64,000 bases of DNA from Phycisphaerales bacterium (GCA_020852515.1 JADZAS010000016.1:62001-126000), one strand, 5' to 3'. Counted from the first letter of the stretch, positions 45,216 through 59,166 are shown. The notes: generated by a model not told the origin, from the sequence alone. Translations and numbers: made by a program.

Positions 45216-47363
45216 TTATGACCGGGCTCCGGCCTCCCACGTGTTGTTGTCGCGCTCGGCATCGGGGAACGCATCTTCCGGATCGATGACGACCTTGGTG
45301 ATGCGCTGCGGCGACTGCCAGCCGTATGAGTACCGATCGGAACTGAACCACACTTCCACCGGAATTCGTTTCTGCTCGGTCGTGCCGTCTTCATAGGTGA
45401 TTTCAAGAACGACGGGCATGACAAGTTCGGCGAGATTGTCGATCTCGATGGAGATGTTGAATTCCTCGTCGTCGCGCAGCTCCTGCTTGACTTCGTAGAC
45501 CGCCTGGTCGAGATAGGCCGTCTCGTAGAACCAGCCGCGCCAGAACCACGCGAGGTCGGCCCCCGCCACGTCTTCGATCGTGCGGAAGAAGTCAGCCGGC
45601 TGGGGCGACTTGAACGCCCATCGATCGATGTACGCGCGGAAAGCGCGATCGAATCGTTCGGGTCCGAGGATCTGCTCGCGCAGCAGGACGAGACCCGTCG
45701 CGGGCTTGTCGTATTGCGTGAAGCCGAGCTGGTTACCGGGGAGTTGGTCGGCATGAGTCATGATGGGGACCGTGCCCCGGCTGCGCATGGTCCGGCCGTA
45801 GTTCCGCCCGCCCCCGCCGCGCCCGCTCGGCTCGCCGCCGAACCAGTCGGGGCCGGAGTAGTGGTTGATGAACGAGTTGAAGCCTTCATCCATCCAGGCA
45901 TAGCGGCGCTCGTCGGTGTTCACGGTCATTGGGAACCAGTTGTGCCCGATTTCATGCGTCGTTACGCCGTAAAGCCCCGGCTCGCCGCGCCGCGCGCGGC
46001 AGAAGATGATCATGGGATACTCCATGCCGCCTTCGATGCCGTTCACGTTGGTCGCCACTGGGTATGGATATTTGTACCAGCGCTGGTTGTAGCCTTTGAT
46101 CGCAGTTCGCAGCATCTGAGTGCTCTTGGACCACAGAGGCAGCGCTTCCTTGGGATAGACGGACTGAACCTGTGTGCCGTCGAGGTTGCACGCGTCGTAG
46201 ATGAACGCGTCCGAACTCGTCCACGCGAAGGTGCGGACGCTCTCCGCTTTGAAATGCCAGGTGAGCGGCCCCTCTCCCTCGGGCCGGCTCGCCGGATCGG
46301 CAACTTCTTCGGCCGTGCGGATCACGACCGTGTCATCGCTGTGCCGGGCTGATTCGAGGCGCTCGAGTTGCGTTGGCGTGAACACGTCCCCGGGGTTCTG
46401 GAGCACCCCCGTGGCGGCCACGATGTGGCTGCGCGGCACGGTGAGGCGCACGTCGTAGTTGCCGAAGTTGGTGTAGAACTCACCGGTGCCGAGATAGCCC
46501 AGCGTGTTCCACCCGTCCACGTCATCGTAAACCGCCACCGCCGGGAACCACTGGGCGACTTGGTACACCGTACCCTGCTCGACTTTTTCGATGCCGAAGC
46601 GGCGGAACGCGCGGTCGGGAATGACGAACGACCACGCGATCTGGAATGTATACGTCGAACCCCCCGGGGCGATCGGCTCGGCCAGGTCGATTCGAGCCAT
46701 CGTGTCGTACACGTGGTACTCGAGGTCATAGCCGCCGGAGCGAAGGGACTTGATCGTGTAACCGTCGCCGAACGCCTCCGTCACGCCGATGGCGGTGTTG
46801 CGCGAGATGTACGAGCCGATGCTGTCCTCACGGAAGATGTTCTGCTCGAGGTGGAGCCAGATGTAGTCGAGAGGACTTGGCGAATTGTTCGTGTAGGTGA
46901 TCGTCGCTTCGCCGGATACTTCGTTGGTGTCCGCGTCGAGCGAGGCGTTCATGACGTAGTCCACCTGCTGCTGCCAGTAATCCGGACCCGGCGCGCCCGA
47001 GCCGAGGCGGATGGTGGTCGGGGTGGGAAGATCAAGCGGACTGAAGATGGTGCCCTGATCGCGCGTGCCGCGCTCGCGGAAACGGCTGTCGCGCCGCCGG
47101 GACTCCTCGGCAGGGGCCGGCGCCGCCGCCTGTTCGCCCTGCGCCTGCGGATCGACCACGCGCTGCGGCGGCTGGGCGGGCTGGGGCTGGGCCGGCGGCT
47201 GCGCAGATTGAGGTGACGCCGCAGCGGATTGAGGCTCTGCCGCAGCAGGATTTGTTCCCGCGCCGCCCGCCGCCTCGGGCGTGGCCTTGCCGGCACAACC
47301 GCCCGGCAGCAGCGAAGCCTGAACCGCGACGAGAAACGCACCACACATGAAGAACTTGCGCAT
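45216..47363 (-). CDS. M1-family zinc metallopeptidase, secreted
   Basis: 715 aa from the ATG at 47363, preceded by GGTGGGAG. A signal sequence with a possible lipobox (LLPGGC near residue 22) precedes a Pro/Gln/Ala-rich linker (to about residue 100). The catalytic part is an aminopeptidase N-like M1 domain: the N-terminal beta-saddle (VDYVMNASLDADTNEVSGEATITY), the GGMEYPMI substrate motif, and the zinc site THEIGHNWFP with the downstream Glu in WMDEGFNSF (HExxH-x18-E). It likely trims peptides outside the cytoplasm. It is adjacent to the tricorn protease gene on the same strand, and they may work in the same peptide-degradation process. Confidence 0.92.
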   Translation of the reverse strand: MRKFFMCGAFLVAVQASLLPGGCAGKATPEAAGGAGTNPAAAEPQSAAASPQSAQPPAQPQPAQPPQRVVDPQAQGEQAAAPAPAEESRRRDSRFRERGTRDQGTIFSPLDLPTPTTIRLGSGAPGPDYWQQQVDYVMNASLDADTNEVSGEATITYTNNSPSPLDYIWLHLEQNIFREDSIGSYISRNTAIGVTEAFGDGYTIKSLRSGGYDLEYHVYDTMARIDLAEPIAPGGSTYTFQIAWSFVIPDRAFRRFGIEKVEQGTVYQVAQWFPAVAVYDDVDGWNTLGYLGTGEFYTNFGNYDVRLTVPRSHIVAATGVLQNPGDVFTPTQLERLESARHSDDTVVIRTAEEVADPASRPEGEGPLTWHFKAESVRTFAWTSSDAFIYDACNLDGTQVQSVYPKEALPLWSKSTQMLRTAIKGYNQRWYKYPYPVATNVNGIEGGMEYPMIIFCRARRGEPGLYGVTTHEIGHNWFPMTVNTDERRYAWMDEGFNSFINHYSGPDWFGGEPSGRGGGGRNYGRTMRSRGTVPIMTHADQLPGNQLGFTQYDKPATGLVLLREQILGPERFDRAFRAYIDRWAFKSPQPADFFRTIEDVAGADLAWFWRGWFYETAYLDQAVYEVKQELRDDEEFNISIEIDNLAELVMPVVLEITYEDGTTEQKRIPVEVWFSSDRYSYGWQSPQRITKVVIDPEDAFPDAERDNNTWEAGARS

Positions 47364-47487
47364 GTGAACTCCCACCTGGATGTGAAGTTTCCAGTATAGA
47401 CGCGCGCAGACCCACCACGCCGCCGGACTAGGCGCGCCAAGCGCCAGCCCGCCGCCAGCGGCAACCGAATCCTACCGCGTGAGCGGC

Positions 47488-48189
47488 TCAGGGTTTCGCG
47501 GAGCCGCGTGCGTCGCCACCTCGGCCGGGGTCCGCGGCGCTGCTCAGCGCGTTGGCTCGCTCGACCGCGGCCGCAATCACCTCACGCAAGGGGTCCAGAT
47601 CGGGAAGTTCCGCAGCGCCTGCAGATGGATCGGCCGGCGGGCCCTCCATCGCGGCGATGGCGGCCGCGTACTGCCCGCTGACCGACTCCATCATCTGCTG
47701 CACGCGCTCAAACTCTGCGACCAGCTCACCAAGCGCGGCGCCCGCGGTGGACTCGGAGCCATCGCCCGAAAGTGCGAAGGACGGCTCACCGGCGCCCGCC
47801 GGCGCGAGATCCTTGAGCGCCTCGTCGCAGCGCTTGAGATTGAATGTCCACCACTGGCACAACTGGACGGCATCGCGACAGCGGTACACGTCCCACTCCC
47901 GCGGCTCTCCGGCGGCGGCCATTTCGCCCAGCAATGTGCCCGTCGATTCAAATTGCACCATGGCCGCTTCGTATTGGCCTGCGACCTCGCTAATTCGCGC
48001 AGCCAGACGCACTTGTGAATCCGCGTTCATCTCGCGCAGCGACTCGCGATAGGGTGAATGAGCGCAACTTAATGCACCGGCGGACCCGAGCAGCATTGCC
48101 GCGATCGGCGCAGCGACAGAACGCCGAAAGCCGAAAACGGAGTGGAATCGAATGCGTTGCGTGAAAGTGGACGGTGATGAGTCTGTCAC
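47488..48189 (-). CDS. Hypothetical lipoprotein-like protein
   Basis: 233 aa from a GTG. A hydrophobic stretch (SVAAPIAAMLLGSAGALSC) ends in a possible lipobox-type ALSC near residue 42, so an export signal is likely, although the N-terminus before it is long. The mature part is helical with Glu/Ala-rich segments and two Cys-containing pieces (YRCRDAVQLCQWW and LKRCDEAL). No known family was recognised. It is encoded upstream of, and transcribed divergently from, the membrane protein at 48307. Confidence 0.55.
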   Translation of the reverse strand: MTDSSPSTFTQRIRFHSVFGFRRSVAAPIAAMLLGSAGALSCAHSPYRESLREMNADSQVRLAARISEVAGQYEAAMVQFESTGTLLGEMAAAGEPREWDVYRCRDAVQLCQWWTFNLKRCDEALKDLAPAGAGEPSFALSGDGSESTAGAALGELVAEFERVQQMMESVSGQYAAAIAAMEGPPADPSAGAAELPDLDPLREVIAAAVERANALSSAADPGRGGDARGSAKP

Positions 48190-48306
48190 GGCATGCGTCC
48201 AATCAATTCAAAAGTACTGGTCGAATGAATCGACGGCATGTATCCTATTCACGGACCAATCGATCGGTCATTGGATTGCACCTTGTCTTGCCGGAGGCTC
48301 GATTCC

Positions 48307-49458
48307 ATGGGCGCCGCAACGAGTTTCGATCGTCGGAGTTGGACCCTTGTCATTCTACTCGTCGGCATCGCCGCGCTGCTGACCAGCCCGACCAGCCGAG
48401 CGAACGAAACAGACCAGTTTCTGCTCCCCATCGACCGCGAGATGGCCGACGTCGGCGCCTACCTCTCGAACGTCCACTACCGCGTGCTCGACGACTTCGT
48501 CACGCGCACCAACGTGCGCATCCGCGACACCAAGCGCGGCCCCGATGCTGAGACGCGCGAGGCGATTCTGCGGCAGCTCCAGTCGCCGCTCGCCGCGGCG
48601 AACCACGTCCGGGCGGCGTTCGGCCCAGGTTTTTTCGAGATGATCGAGATCGAGGGTGCGCTTCGGTCGCAGCAGGCCAAATCACACTTCGGCCGCAAAA
48701 TGACCGCGTACAAAACATCGAAGTGGATCTACTCGTCGGTTCACCTGCCTTTCGATCCTCGGCGCATTCCGCTGTCGCTGCCGTCATCGACGATTCGGGT
48801 ATTCGATCACTACATCGGCACCGACAAAATCGGACACTTTCATGATCTCGGCCACATCTACCACCGCGATTTTATCGCGCTGTGCGACGGCGGAGTCAAT
48901 CGGGACGAGGCGCTGCGGCGCGTCGTGTCCAACTATTCGCGCGGCCCGATTTCGGAAGCCGCAACGATCGGCTTCTTCGCCACCGGAGTATTCTCCAACG
49001 GCGACCTGGCCGCCAACTACCTGGGTCTCAAGTTCTACCTCAACCTCACCGAACCCGTTATTCTTGAGGGTGAAGAGCAGCCCCCGATGCTCGTCCGCAT
49101 CGGCGATTACTGGAGCCTGAACACACACGTGCGGCCGGACTCCAACTTCTTTCGCGTTTTCATCTCCGATCACCTCAATGAGGCGCTGAACCCGTGCGTT
49201 TACGAATGGGGCGCCGCGGGGCCGATCTCGAAAAAGCTTGCCCAGCACGCGGACCAGATCCTGACCTTCTACGCCGACGAGAACGGCAACAAGCGGAGCA
49301 GGCAGTGGTTCGCTGACAAGGCGCAATCCCTCGTGACCTACTACGGCGAGGATTACGGCCACTCCGGACTCGAAGCGGCCACCGTCAGCATTGCCCACTG
49401 CTGTTTCCCGGCCGAGAGCGATTCGGACTCAACGCCCTCCGACGAGTCGAGTTCGTAG
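48307..49458 (+). CDS. Secreted or membrane-anchored conserved hypothetical protein
   Basis: 383 aa from the ATG at 48307. An N-terminal hydrophobic segment (SWTLVILLVGIAALLTSPTSRA) is a signal peptide or anchor. The mature protein has a distinctive central motif, DHYIGTDKIGHFHDLGHIYHRDF near residues 170-192, rich in His and resembling the D-K-x-G-H element of DUF2279-like periplasmic proteins, and later LAANYLGLKFYLNLTEPV and a Cys pair in AHCCFPAE near the C-terminus. No enzymatic family was recognised. His-rich motif suggests a metal site (inference). Confidence 0.7.
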   Translation: MGAATSFDRRSWTLVILLVGIAALLTSPTSRANETDQFLLPIDREMADVGAYLSNVHYRVLDDFVTRTNVRIRDTKRGPDAETREAILRQLQSPLAAANHVRAAFGPGFFEMIEIEGALRSQQAKSHFGRKMTAYKTSKWIYSSVHLPFDPRRIPLSLPSSTIRVFDHYIGTDKIGHFHDLGHIYHRDFIALCDGGVNRDEALRRVVSNYSRGPISEAATIGFFATGVFSNGDLAANYLGLKFYLNLTEPVILEGEEQPPMLVRIGDYWSLNTHVRPDSNFFRVFISDHLNEALNPCVYEWGAAGPISKKLAQHADQILTFYADENGNKRSRQWFADKAQSLVTYYGEDYGHSGLEAATVSIAHCCFPAESDSDSTPSDESSS

Positions 49459-49505
49459 CTGGCCGCTGATACGCTTTGCTCCGTCCGCACGCGCAAGGAG
49501 CAATC

Positions 49506-49994
49506 ATGTCCGAGTCTGGCCAGCACGAGGCGAGCGTCGCCGGCTATGAACTTGAAGTGGAGATTGCCGGGCCTCCCGATCGCGTCTGGCGCGCCATCTT
49601 CAAAGACATCAACGCATGGTGGCTGCCGGACTTCCACATGATCGGGCCTGGATCGGTGGTCCAGTTCGAAGCGCGAGCCGGCGGCGGCCTGGTCGAGGAG
49701 CTGGAGGGCGCAGGAAGCCTGCTCTGGTGCACGGTGCACTGGATTCGCCCGGCGGAGCGCGTCGTCTACCTTGTCGGCCACCTGGCACCCGATTGGGGAG
49801 GGCCTGCGTGCAGCCACCTCAAGTTCGCCGTGGAGTCGCGCGGCCAGGGCAGCGTGCTGAAGGTGACCGATTCTCATTTCGGCCACATCAGCCAGTCGAA
49901 CCTGGCCAGCCTGCAGGAAGGCTGGAACTGCCTCTTCCGCGACGGGCTCAAGCGGTTCATCGAGTGCGGCGTCCGTCACGACGGCGCGCAATGA
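49506..49994 (+). CDS. SRPBCC (START/AHSA1-like) ligand-binding protein
   Basis: 162 aa from the ATG at 49506, with AAGGAG five nt upstream. The sequence has the SRPBCC/AHSA1 pattern: opening strand YELEVEIAGPPDRVWRAIFKDINAWWLPDFH, a GPGSVVQFEARAGG beta hairpin, and a C-terminal helix (ASLQEGWNCLFRDGLKRFIE) typical of the hydrophobic-cavity fold. Members bind lipids, co-chaperone clients or aromatic ligands; the ligand here is unknown. Confidence 0.85.
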   Translation: MSESGQHEASVAGYELEVEIAGPPDRVWRAIFKDINAWWLPDFHMIGPGSVVQFEARAGGGLVEELEGAGSLLWCTVHWIRPAERVVYLVGHLAPDWGGPACSHLKFAVESRGQGSVLKVTDSHFGHISQSNLASLQEGWNCLFRDGLKRFIECGVRHDGAQ

Positions 49995-50074
49995 CGACCC
50001 GCCGAGCGTGGTGTTCGGCGGGTCGTGCGGATTGACCGAGGCGGGTCACTGTCGCCCCGGGTTGGCAAGCATGG

Positions 50075-50443
50075 CTACGGCGCTGTCATGAACGATTGAG
50101 TCCGTGCCGTCGTCCACGGGCCGCCGTGAACCCAGCGGATCCGCAGGATGAGGACATAGCTGGTGCCGGGGTTGAGCCCGCCGACGCTGTCTGCGAACCC
50201 GCTGCTTGCGTAGTGCACGTGGCGGACCGGCGTGGCGGCCACGATGCCGACGCCCGGCTGGCGCACCAGCGCGCGATAAGCGTCGGGCGCAACGTCGGTG
50301 CTGAACTGGAAGTAGACGGTGTTGCGGTCGGCGCCGTGACCCCAGCTGATGACGGCTGCGGCCTGAGCCGCGCCGGTCAGAGAAAGCGTCAGGGCGCACA
50401 CCATGGCGAACAACGCGGTGGGAGACATCTTCACATTCTTCAT
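50075..50443 (-). CDS. Small secreted protein with a partial fibronectin-III-like end
   Basis: 122 aa with a strong AAAGGAG ribosome site. A signal peptide is clear (ALFAMVCALTLSLTGAAQA-A). The rest is beta-rich, and VGGLNPGTSYVLILRIRWVHGGP resembles the closing strands of a fibronectin type III domain. The protein ends shortly after, so only one small domain is present. Not recognised as a named family. The overlapping longer minus-strand frame at 50046-50591 is a different frame and is not used. Confidence 0.65.
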   Translation of the reverse strand: MKNVKMSPTALFAMVCALTLSLTGAAQAAAVISWGHGADRNTVYFQFSTDVAPDAYRALVRQPGVGIVAATPVRHVHYASSGFADSVGGLNPGTSYVLILRIRWVHGGPWTTARTQSFMTAP

Positions 50444-50637
50444 GACTCACTCCTTTTGCTGCGGGGCGGGCGTTGCTCGCGGTTCCGCGACCGGGAGTCG
50501 GTCGTACCTCGGCTGCGACTGCTCGCCTGTCCTGCCCACTACTCGCGTTTGGCGGGCCGACTGGACAATGCAGAATCAACCGGCGCCGCACCTTGGCCCG
50601 GACGCCTGCAAGGGCGTAACCTGATTCCCGAACAACT

Positions 50638-50660
50638 CCGACGGCCCGTTTCGCCGTCGG
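50638..50660. repeat. 8-bp inverted repeat before the PH-domain gene
   Basis: CCGACGGC and GCCGTCGG flank CCGTTTC, directly upstream of the AGGAAG ribosome site at about 50661-50667. No T-run follows. Confidence 0.4.
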
Positions 50661-50671
50661 CAGGAAGCGCC

Positions 50672-51199
50672 ATGATCACCAAACACTGCGACAAATGCAA
50701 CAGAACGCTCGAATTCCCGGATTCGCACGCCGGGCGGCGGGTGGAGTGCCCGGACTGCGGCGATGTCAACCTCATGCCTGGCGCGCCGGCGACGAGGCCG
50801 GGCGATCGGGCTCAGGCTGCCGGCCTGCCCCCGGACAGCGGTCCAGAAAAGGAAGTGATGGTCCTGGCGCCGGCGAACTGGCGGGCCCATCCGTTCCTGA
50901 TGATCTTCACGCTTGGCATCGGCACGCTCATCCTCTGGTTCCGCAATCTCGGCAACCGGCTCTACATCACCAACAAGCGCACCGTCCTTCGCACCGGCTT
51001 CTTCAGCAAGAGCACGACCGAAGTCATGCACGACCATGTGCGAAACGTGCAGGTGGAGCAGTCGTTTCTCAACCGCATCTTCAACGTCGGCACTATCGGA
51101 ATATCGAGTTCGGGCCAGGATGGCGTCGAGATCGTCGCGCACTCCGTGCCCCGGCCGATGCAGGTCAAGAAGACCATCGACCTCTACCGCCCGATGTGA
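50672..51199 (+). CDS. Zinc-ribbon plus bacterial PH (YdbS-like) membrane protein
   Basis: 175 aa from the ATG at 50672 with AGGAAG upstream. Residues 1-35 form a zinc ribbon (CDKCNRTLEFPDS, VECPDCGDVN). A membrane segment (FLMIFTLGIGTLILWF) near residues 80-95 is followed by a bacterial PH domain (bPH_2, DUF304): LYITNKRTVLRTGFFSKSTTEVMHDHVRNVQVEQSFLNRIFNVGTIGISSSGQ. This family associates with the membrane and may bind lipids or proteins. It is unlike any neighbouring gene. Confidence 0.8.
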   Translation: MITKHCDKCNRTLEFPDSHAGRRVECPDCGDVNLMPGAPATRPGDRAQAAGLPPDSGPEKEVMVLAPANWRAHPFLMIFTLGIGTLILWFRNLGNRLYITNKRTVLRTGFFSKSTTEVMHDHVRNVQVEQSFLNRIFNVGTIGISSSGQDGVEIVAHSVPRPMQVKKTIDLYRPM

Positions 51200-51233
51200 C
51201 GCTTCCGCCGCGCCTCTGGCGCTCCGTGCAGGA

Positions 51234-51239
51234 TACACT
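51234..51239 (+). promoter_or_regulatory. -10-like TACACT before the lipoprotein gene
   Basis: TACACT ends 5 nt before the ATG at 51245, compatible with a leaderless transcript. Confidence 0.4.
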
Positions 51240-51244
51240 GTCGC

Positions 51245-51766
51245 ATGACCATGACGCCTCGCGCCGACCGGACCCTGCTGGCGATGCTGTTGAGCGCAGC
51301 GCTCGGCTTATGCGCGCTGTGCACGGGGTGCGCGACTTCCGCCCCTCGCGCGGGCACGCCGGATGATTTCAGCCTCGACCTGGCGGTCCTGCCGCAGAGC
51401 GGCGCGGGCCGCAGCGACGTGGCGCAGCACTACATCCTCCACGCCGACGGCACGCTGCGCGCCGCTCGCGGTCCGGCCGGCGCGCTCAATGCCTATCCCG
51501 GCCAGGCGAGGCGGCTCTCATCGGCCCAGATGACGGAACTGCTCAATCTTGCGCGGCAGACCATCGCGATGGCGGCGCAGTCGCAGTCAATCGCGCCGAC
51601 GCAGTGGCTGCATGAGGAGCCGCTTGAGACCGGCCCGGCCATGCTGCTGTGGGTGCGCGATTCGGGAGACGAACACGCGGCGCGCTTCAACTCCGAAGGC
51701 GGCCAGTTCCCGGCGCCAGCGGAGATGATACGACGCCGCCTGCAGGAACTGGCGCTTCTGCGCTGA
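51245..51766 (+). CDS. Putative lipoprotein, function unknown
   Basis: 173 aa from the ATG at 51245 (ATG at 51251 possible). The signal peptide ends in a lipobox, LCTGC-ATS near residue 28, so the mature protein should be lipid-anchored. The rest is small and mixed, with IQ-like conserved stretch QHYILHADGTLRAARGP and LSSAQMTELLNLARQTI. A role in stress or envelope biology is not shown. It lies 28 bp before the Hsp70 gene on the same strand. Confidence 0.7.
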   Translation: MTMTPRADRTLLAMLLSAALGLCALCTGCATSAPRAGTPDDFSLDLAVLPQSGAGRSDVAQHYILHADGTLRAARGPAGALNAYPGQARRLSSAQMTELLNLARQTIAMAAQSQSIAPTQWLHEEPLETGPAMLLWVRDSGDEHAARFNSEGGQFPAPAEMIRRRLQELALLR

Positions 51767-51781
51767 CGGCGCGTTCGCCCC

Positions 51782-51787
51782 TACGAT
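51782..51787 (+). promoter_or_regulatory. -10-like TACGAT before the Hsp70 gene
   Basis: TACGAT ends 6 nt before the ATG at 51794, with no Shine-Dalgarno sequence in between. Confidence 0.35.
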
Positions 51788-51793
51788 TCAGCA

Positions 51794-53665
51794 ATGAATC
51801 AGTCCACCGATCCGGAACTCATCGTCGGCATCGATCTCGGCACGACGAACAGCCTCGTCGCCTTCTGCGGGGATCGCGGGCCGCGCGTTCTGCTCGATGG
51901 AGCCGGCCAGGCGCTGCTCCCGTCGATCGTGCGGATTGACGCCGACGGGCAAATGACCATCGGCCGCGAAGCGCGCGACCATGCCGTGGAGTTTCCGCGG
52001 CAGACGGTGCACAGCGTCAAGCGGCTCATGGGGCAGACGATCGATCAGGTGCGCGGCGATCTCGACTATCTCAGCTATGAAGTTACTGCCGGCGAAGGCG
52101 CCGCCGCGCGCGTTCGAGTGCACGATCGCCTGCTGAGCCCGCAGGAGATCAGCGCCGCCATTCTCGCGAGACTGCGCGAGATTGCCCAGACGGCCCTGCA
52201 GCGTCCGGTCGCGAAGGCGGTGATTACCGTTCCGGCGTACTTCGACGACGCGCAGCGGCAGGCGACGCGCGATGCCGGTCGGTTCGCGGGGCTTGATGTT
52301 GCGCGGATCATCAACGAACCGACCGCTGCGGCCCTGGCCTACGGCATCGGCCGCTCGGGCGAACCCGAAACCATCGCCGTATACGACCTTGGCGGCGGGA
52401 CGTTTGACATCTCCATTCTCCAGATCATCCCGCCCAGCGGCGCCGACGCCTCGATCGACAGCGCGTTCTTCCAGGTCCGATCGACCGCGGGCGACACGCA
52501 TCTTGGCGGCGACGACGTCGACCGCCTTATCGTCGAACTCGTGCAGCGCGAGATCCGCGATCAGCACGGCGTGGCGCTCGAGTTCCCGCCATCGACCCGC
52601 CAGGCGCTGCGGCGCTTTGCGGAAGCGACCAAGATCCGACTGAGCAGCGAGGATTCCGCCCCGATCCAGATCGATCTCGGCGACGGCCGCACGTACGAGC
52701 GCACCATCTCACGTGACGAGTTCGAGGCGATGATCACGCCCTGGGTTGAGCGGACGATCGAGGCGTGTCGGCGTGCCCTGCGCGACGCCAGACTCGCCCC
52801 GGGTGACATCGACCGCGTCGTGATGGTCGGCGGCTCGACGCGCATCCCGCTCGTGCGCCAGCGCGTCGGGGCCTTTTTCGAGAGCAACCCGTACACGGCG
52901 ATCGATCCGGACCAGGTCGTCGCGCTGGGCGCGGCGGTGCAGGCCGCGATACTCAGCGGCGCACATCAGTCGGCGCTTCTTCTGGATGTGATCCCGCTGA
53001 GCCTGGGGATTGAAACGATGGGCGGCGCCATGGCGAAGCTCATCATGCGCAACAGCACCGTGCCGTGCCAGGCGACCGAGCGCTTCAGTACCTCCGTCGA
53101 TGGACAGACCTCGATCAAGATCCACGTCCTGCAAGGCGAGCGCGAACTTGTGAGCGATTGTCGTTCGCTGGGTGAGTTTCACCTGCGCGGCATTCCGCCG
53201 ATGCCGGCCGGCATCCCGCAACTCGAAGTCTCGTTCCATATCGACGTAAATGGCATTCTCGATGTGACCGCCGTCGAGCGGCGCAGCGGCAAGCGGGCGG
53301 CCGTGCAGATCGTTGCCAACCACGGCCTGACGGCTCAGGAGGTCGATCGCATCGAGCGCGACTCGATTTCCCACGCGCGCAGCGACATGAAACTGCACCG
53401 CATCATCGACTTGCGCGTCAATGCGGCGCTCGATCTCAAGTGGATCTGCGATGCCATCAAGCGAGTGGAGAGCGAGATCCCGGCGGATTACCGGCGCGAA
53501 CTGGACGCCCGCATCGCGACCCTGCAACGATTCGTGGATGACAGTGAACTCGAACCGCAGTCGGTGAACGCCGACGCCTTCCACGCGGCCAAGGAAGAAC
53601 TGGACCGGGCGTCGGTGCGGCTGCACGAACTGAGCATCGCCCGGTCACTGCGCGATGAGGGTTGA
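51794..53665 (+). CDS. Hsp70 family chaperone (DnaK/HscA-like)
   Basis: 623 aa. Actin-like ATPase motifs are intact: [15 protein letters not shown] (phosphate 1), [48 protein letters not shown] (phosphate 2), [11 protein letters not shown] and [14 protein letters not shown]. The linker and substrate domain begin at [14 protein letters not shown], with [31 protein letters not shown] and [17 protein letters not shown]. DnaJ and GrpE are not adjacent and the C-terminus lacks the acidic EEVD-type or Gly-rich tail, so this may be a specialised paralogue (HscA or another) rather than the main DnaK. Convergent overlap of 21 bp with the next gene. Confidence 0.92.
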   Translation: MNQSTDPELIVGIDLGTTNSLVAFCGDRGPRVLLDGAGQALLPSIVRIDADGQMTIGREARDHAVEFPRQTVHSVKRLMGQTIDQVRGDLDYLSYEVTAGEGAAARVRVHDRLLSPQEISAAILARLREIAQTALQRPVAKAVITVPAYFDDAQRQATRDAGRFAGLDVARIINEPTAAALAYGIGRSGEPETIAVYDLGGGTFDISILQIIPPSGADASIDSAFFQVRSTAGDTHLGGDDVDRLIVELVQREIRDQHGVALEFPPSTRQALRRFAEATKIRLSSEDSAPIQIDLGDGRTYERTISRDEFEAMITPWVERTIEACRRALRDARLAPGDIDRVVMVGGSTRIPLVRQRVGAFFESNPYTAIDPDQVVALGAAVQAAILSGAHQSALLLDVIPLSLGIETMGGAMAKLIMRNSTVPCQATERFSTSVDGQTSIKIHVLQGERELVSDCRSLGEFHLRGIPPMPAGIPQLEVSFHIDVNGILDVTAVERRSGKRAAVQIVANHGLTAQEVDRIERDSISHARSDMKLHRIIDLRVNAALDLKWICDAIKRVESEIPADYRRELDARIATLQRFVDDSELEPQSVNADAFHAAKEELDRASVRLHELSIARSLRDEG

Positions 53666-54313
53666 CTCGAGCGCCTCGGCTGCGTCGAGCAGGATCTGCG
53701 CGCTGAGCGGGTCGGGCCGGCCGTTGAGCACGATGCAGTTGCTCACGAGCGTCTCAGCAAAGTGCCTCGACTCTGCGCTGCCGTGCAGCAGAAACACATG
53801 TGCCGCCCAGGGGCGGTTGGTCGCGTTGTCGGGCTGGGTGTGCTGCAGATGCCAGGACACGGCGCTGGAGACGCGGGATGCAAGTTCCGGTCGTGATCGG
53901 CGGGCGGCGTGCCAGAGCGCGTGCAGAGCGGAGAGCTCGGTTTCGGTCCAGACCTCGATGGTCTGGTAGAGATCCTGGCGAAAGAGCGGCCCGCTGCCTG
54001 CGAGGTCGATCCAGCGGTCAATGAGCCCGGCCGCTTCATCCAGCAGCCCCCACCACAGTGCGGCATCATCTCGGGCCGGCTGCAGGCGCTCTCTGGCGAC
54101 GGCCTCGGCAAGCCCCGGCTGCGGGCCGCGACGCCGCGACGCCAGCCGCCACGCCAGGAATGCGGCGGCAGAGGAGTGCGGATGTCCGGTTGCCGCCTGC
54201 CACTGAGCAAGAAGATCGACGCCGCTGACGACAGGTGCGGCCAGAAGCCGCAAGTGTTCGACCCACCTCGGCAGGTTGCCGCCGACGGAGCAATCGCCTT
54301 GCTTTTCTGCCAT
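53645..54313 (-). CDS. Hypothetical protein, helical
   Basis: 222 aa from the ATG at 54313. It is predominantly alpha-helical, Trp- and Leu-rich, with segments [60 protein letters not shown] and a C-terminal [17 protein letters not shown]. No signal peptide and no catalytic motif. Not recognised. A TATGAT hexamer ends 5 nt before the start on the minus strand (54319-54324), suggesting a leaderless transcript, and the gene overlaps the Hsp70 3' end. Confidence 0.6.
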   Translation of the reverse strand: MAEKQGDCSVGGNLPRWVEHLRLLAAPVVSGVDLLAQWQAATGHPHSSAAAFLAWRLASRRRGPQPGLAEAVARERLQPARDDAALWWGLLDEAAGLIDRWIDLAGSGPLFRQDLYQTIEVWTETELSALHALWHAARRSRPELASRVSSAVSWHLQHTQPDNATNRPWAAHVFLLHGSAESRHFAETLVSNCIVLNGRPDPLSAQILLDAAEALESTLIAQ

Positions 54314-54318
54314 TTCCG

Positions 54319-54324
54319 ATCATA
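54319..54324 (-). promoter_or_regulatory. -10-like TATGAT before the hypothetical gene at 53645
   Basis: On the minus strand TATGAT ends 5 nt before the ATG at 54313, compatible with leaderless transcription. Confidence 0.4.
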
Positions 54325-54360
54325 CTCGATCTCCTGACTTCACGCACGAACCTGGCCGTT

Positions 54361-54366
54361 TATACT
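54361..54366 (+). promoter_or_regulatory. -10-like TATACT before the zinc-ribbon membrane protein gene
   Basis: TATACT ends 6 nt before the ATG at 54373. TTCACG lies 16 bp upstream (about 54339-54344) as a possible -35. No ribosome site. Confidence 0.5.
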
Positions 54367-54372
54367 CACCTC

Positions 54373-54729
54373 ATGGCGATCGTCGGACCCACGCACGACA
54401 CGTCGATTCACCGCCGCATGTGCGTGCGCTGCGGCTACGACGGGCGCGGCGTGCGCGAGGGCGTGTTTCGGAGCGCCGATCCGTGGTGTCCGAACTGCGG
54501 GTGCGACTTCCGCCGCCGCCCGCCCCTGAGTTACGCCGAGATGGAGGGGCTGTGCGGCATCCCGTACACGTCGGTGGAGCCGGCCCTGCCCAGCCCGTCA
54601 CGGAGAACCCGAAATGCGCGGGCGTGGCTGTGGCGCCTCGAACGCTGTCTCGCGGCGATCTTCGTGCTGCTCGTCAGCGCCGTCGTCCTGGGCCAACTCG
54701 TCTACATGGGCCTGTCGGTGATCGGGTGA
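54373..54729 (+). CDS. Small zinc-ribbon protein with a C-terminal membrane anchor
   Basis: 118 aa from the ATG at 54373. The first 45 residues carry a zinc-ribbon-like pair, CVRCGYDGRG and CPNCGCDFRRR. A short linker, LCGIPYTSVEPALPSPSRR, leads to a C-terminal membrane segment (CLAAIFVLLVSAVVLGQLVYMGL). The predicted topology is a soluble metal-binding head tethered to the inner membrane. Not recognised as a named family. Confidence 0.65.
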   Translation: MAIVGPTHDTSIHRRMCVRCGYDGRGVREGVFRSADPWCPNCGCDFRRRPPLSYAEMEGLCGIPYTSVEPALPSPSRRTRNARAWLWRLERCLAAIFVLLVSAVVLGQLVYMGLSVIG

Positions 54730-54734
54730 GGCGG

Positions 54735-59166
<4,432 letters not shown>

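Noticed and set aside
50046-50591. 181-codon minus-strand ORF overlapping the small secreted protein
   Set aside because: The alternative frame at 50075-50443 has a signal peptide and strong ribosome site. The longer frame lacks both and is Arg/Pro/Ser-rich.
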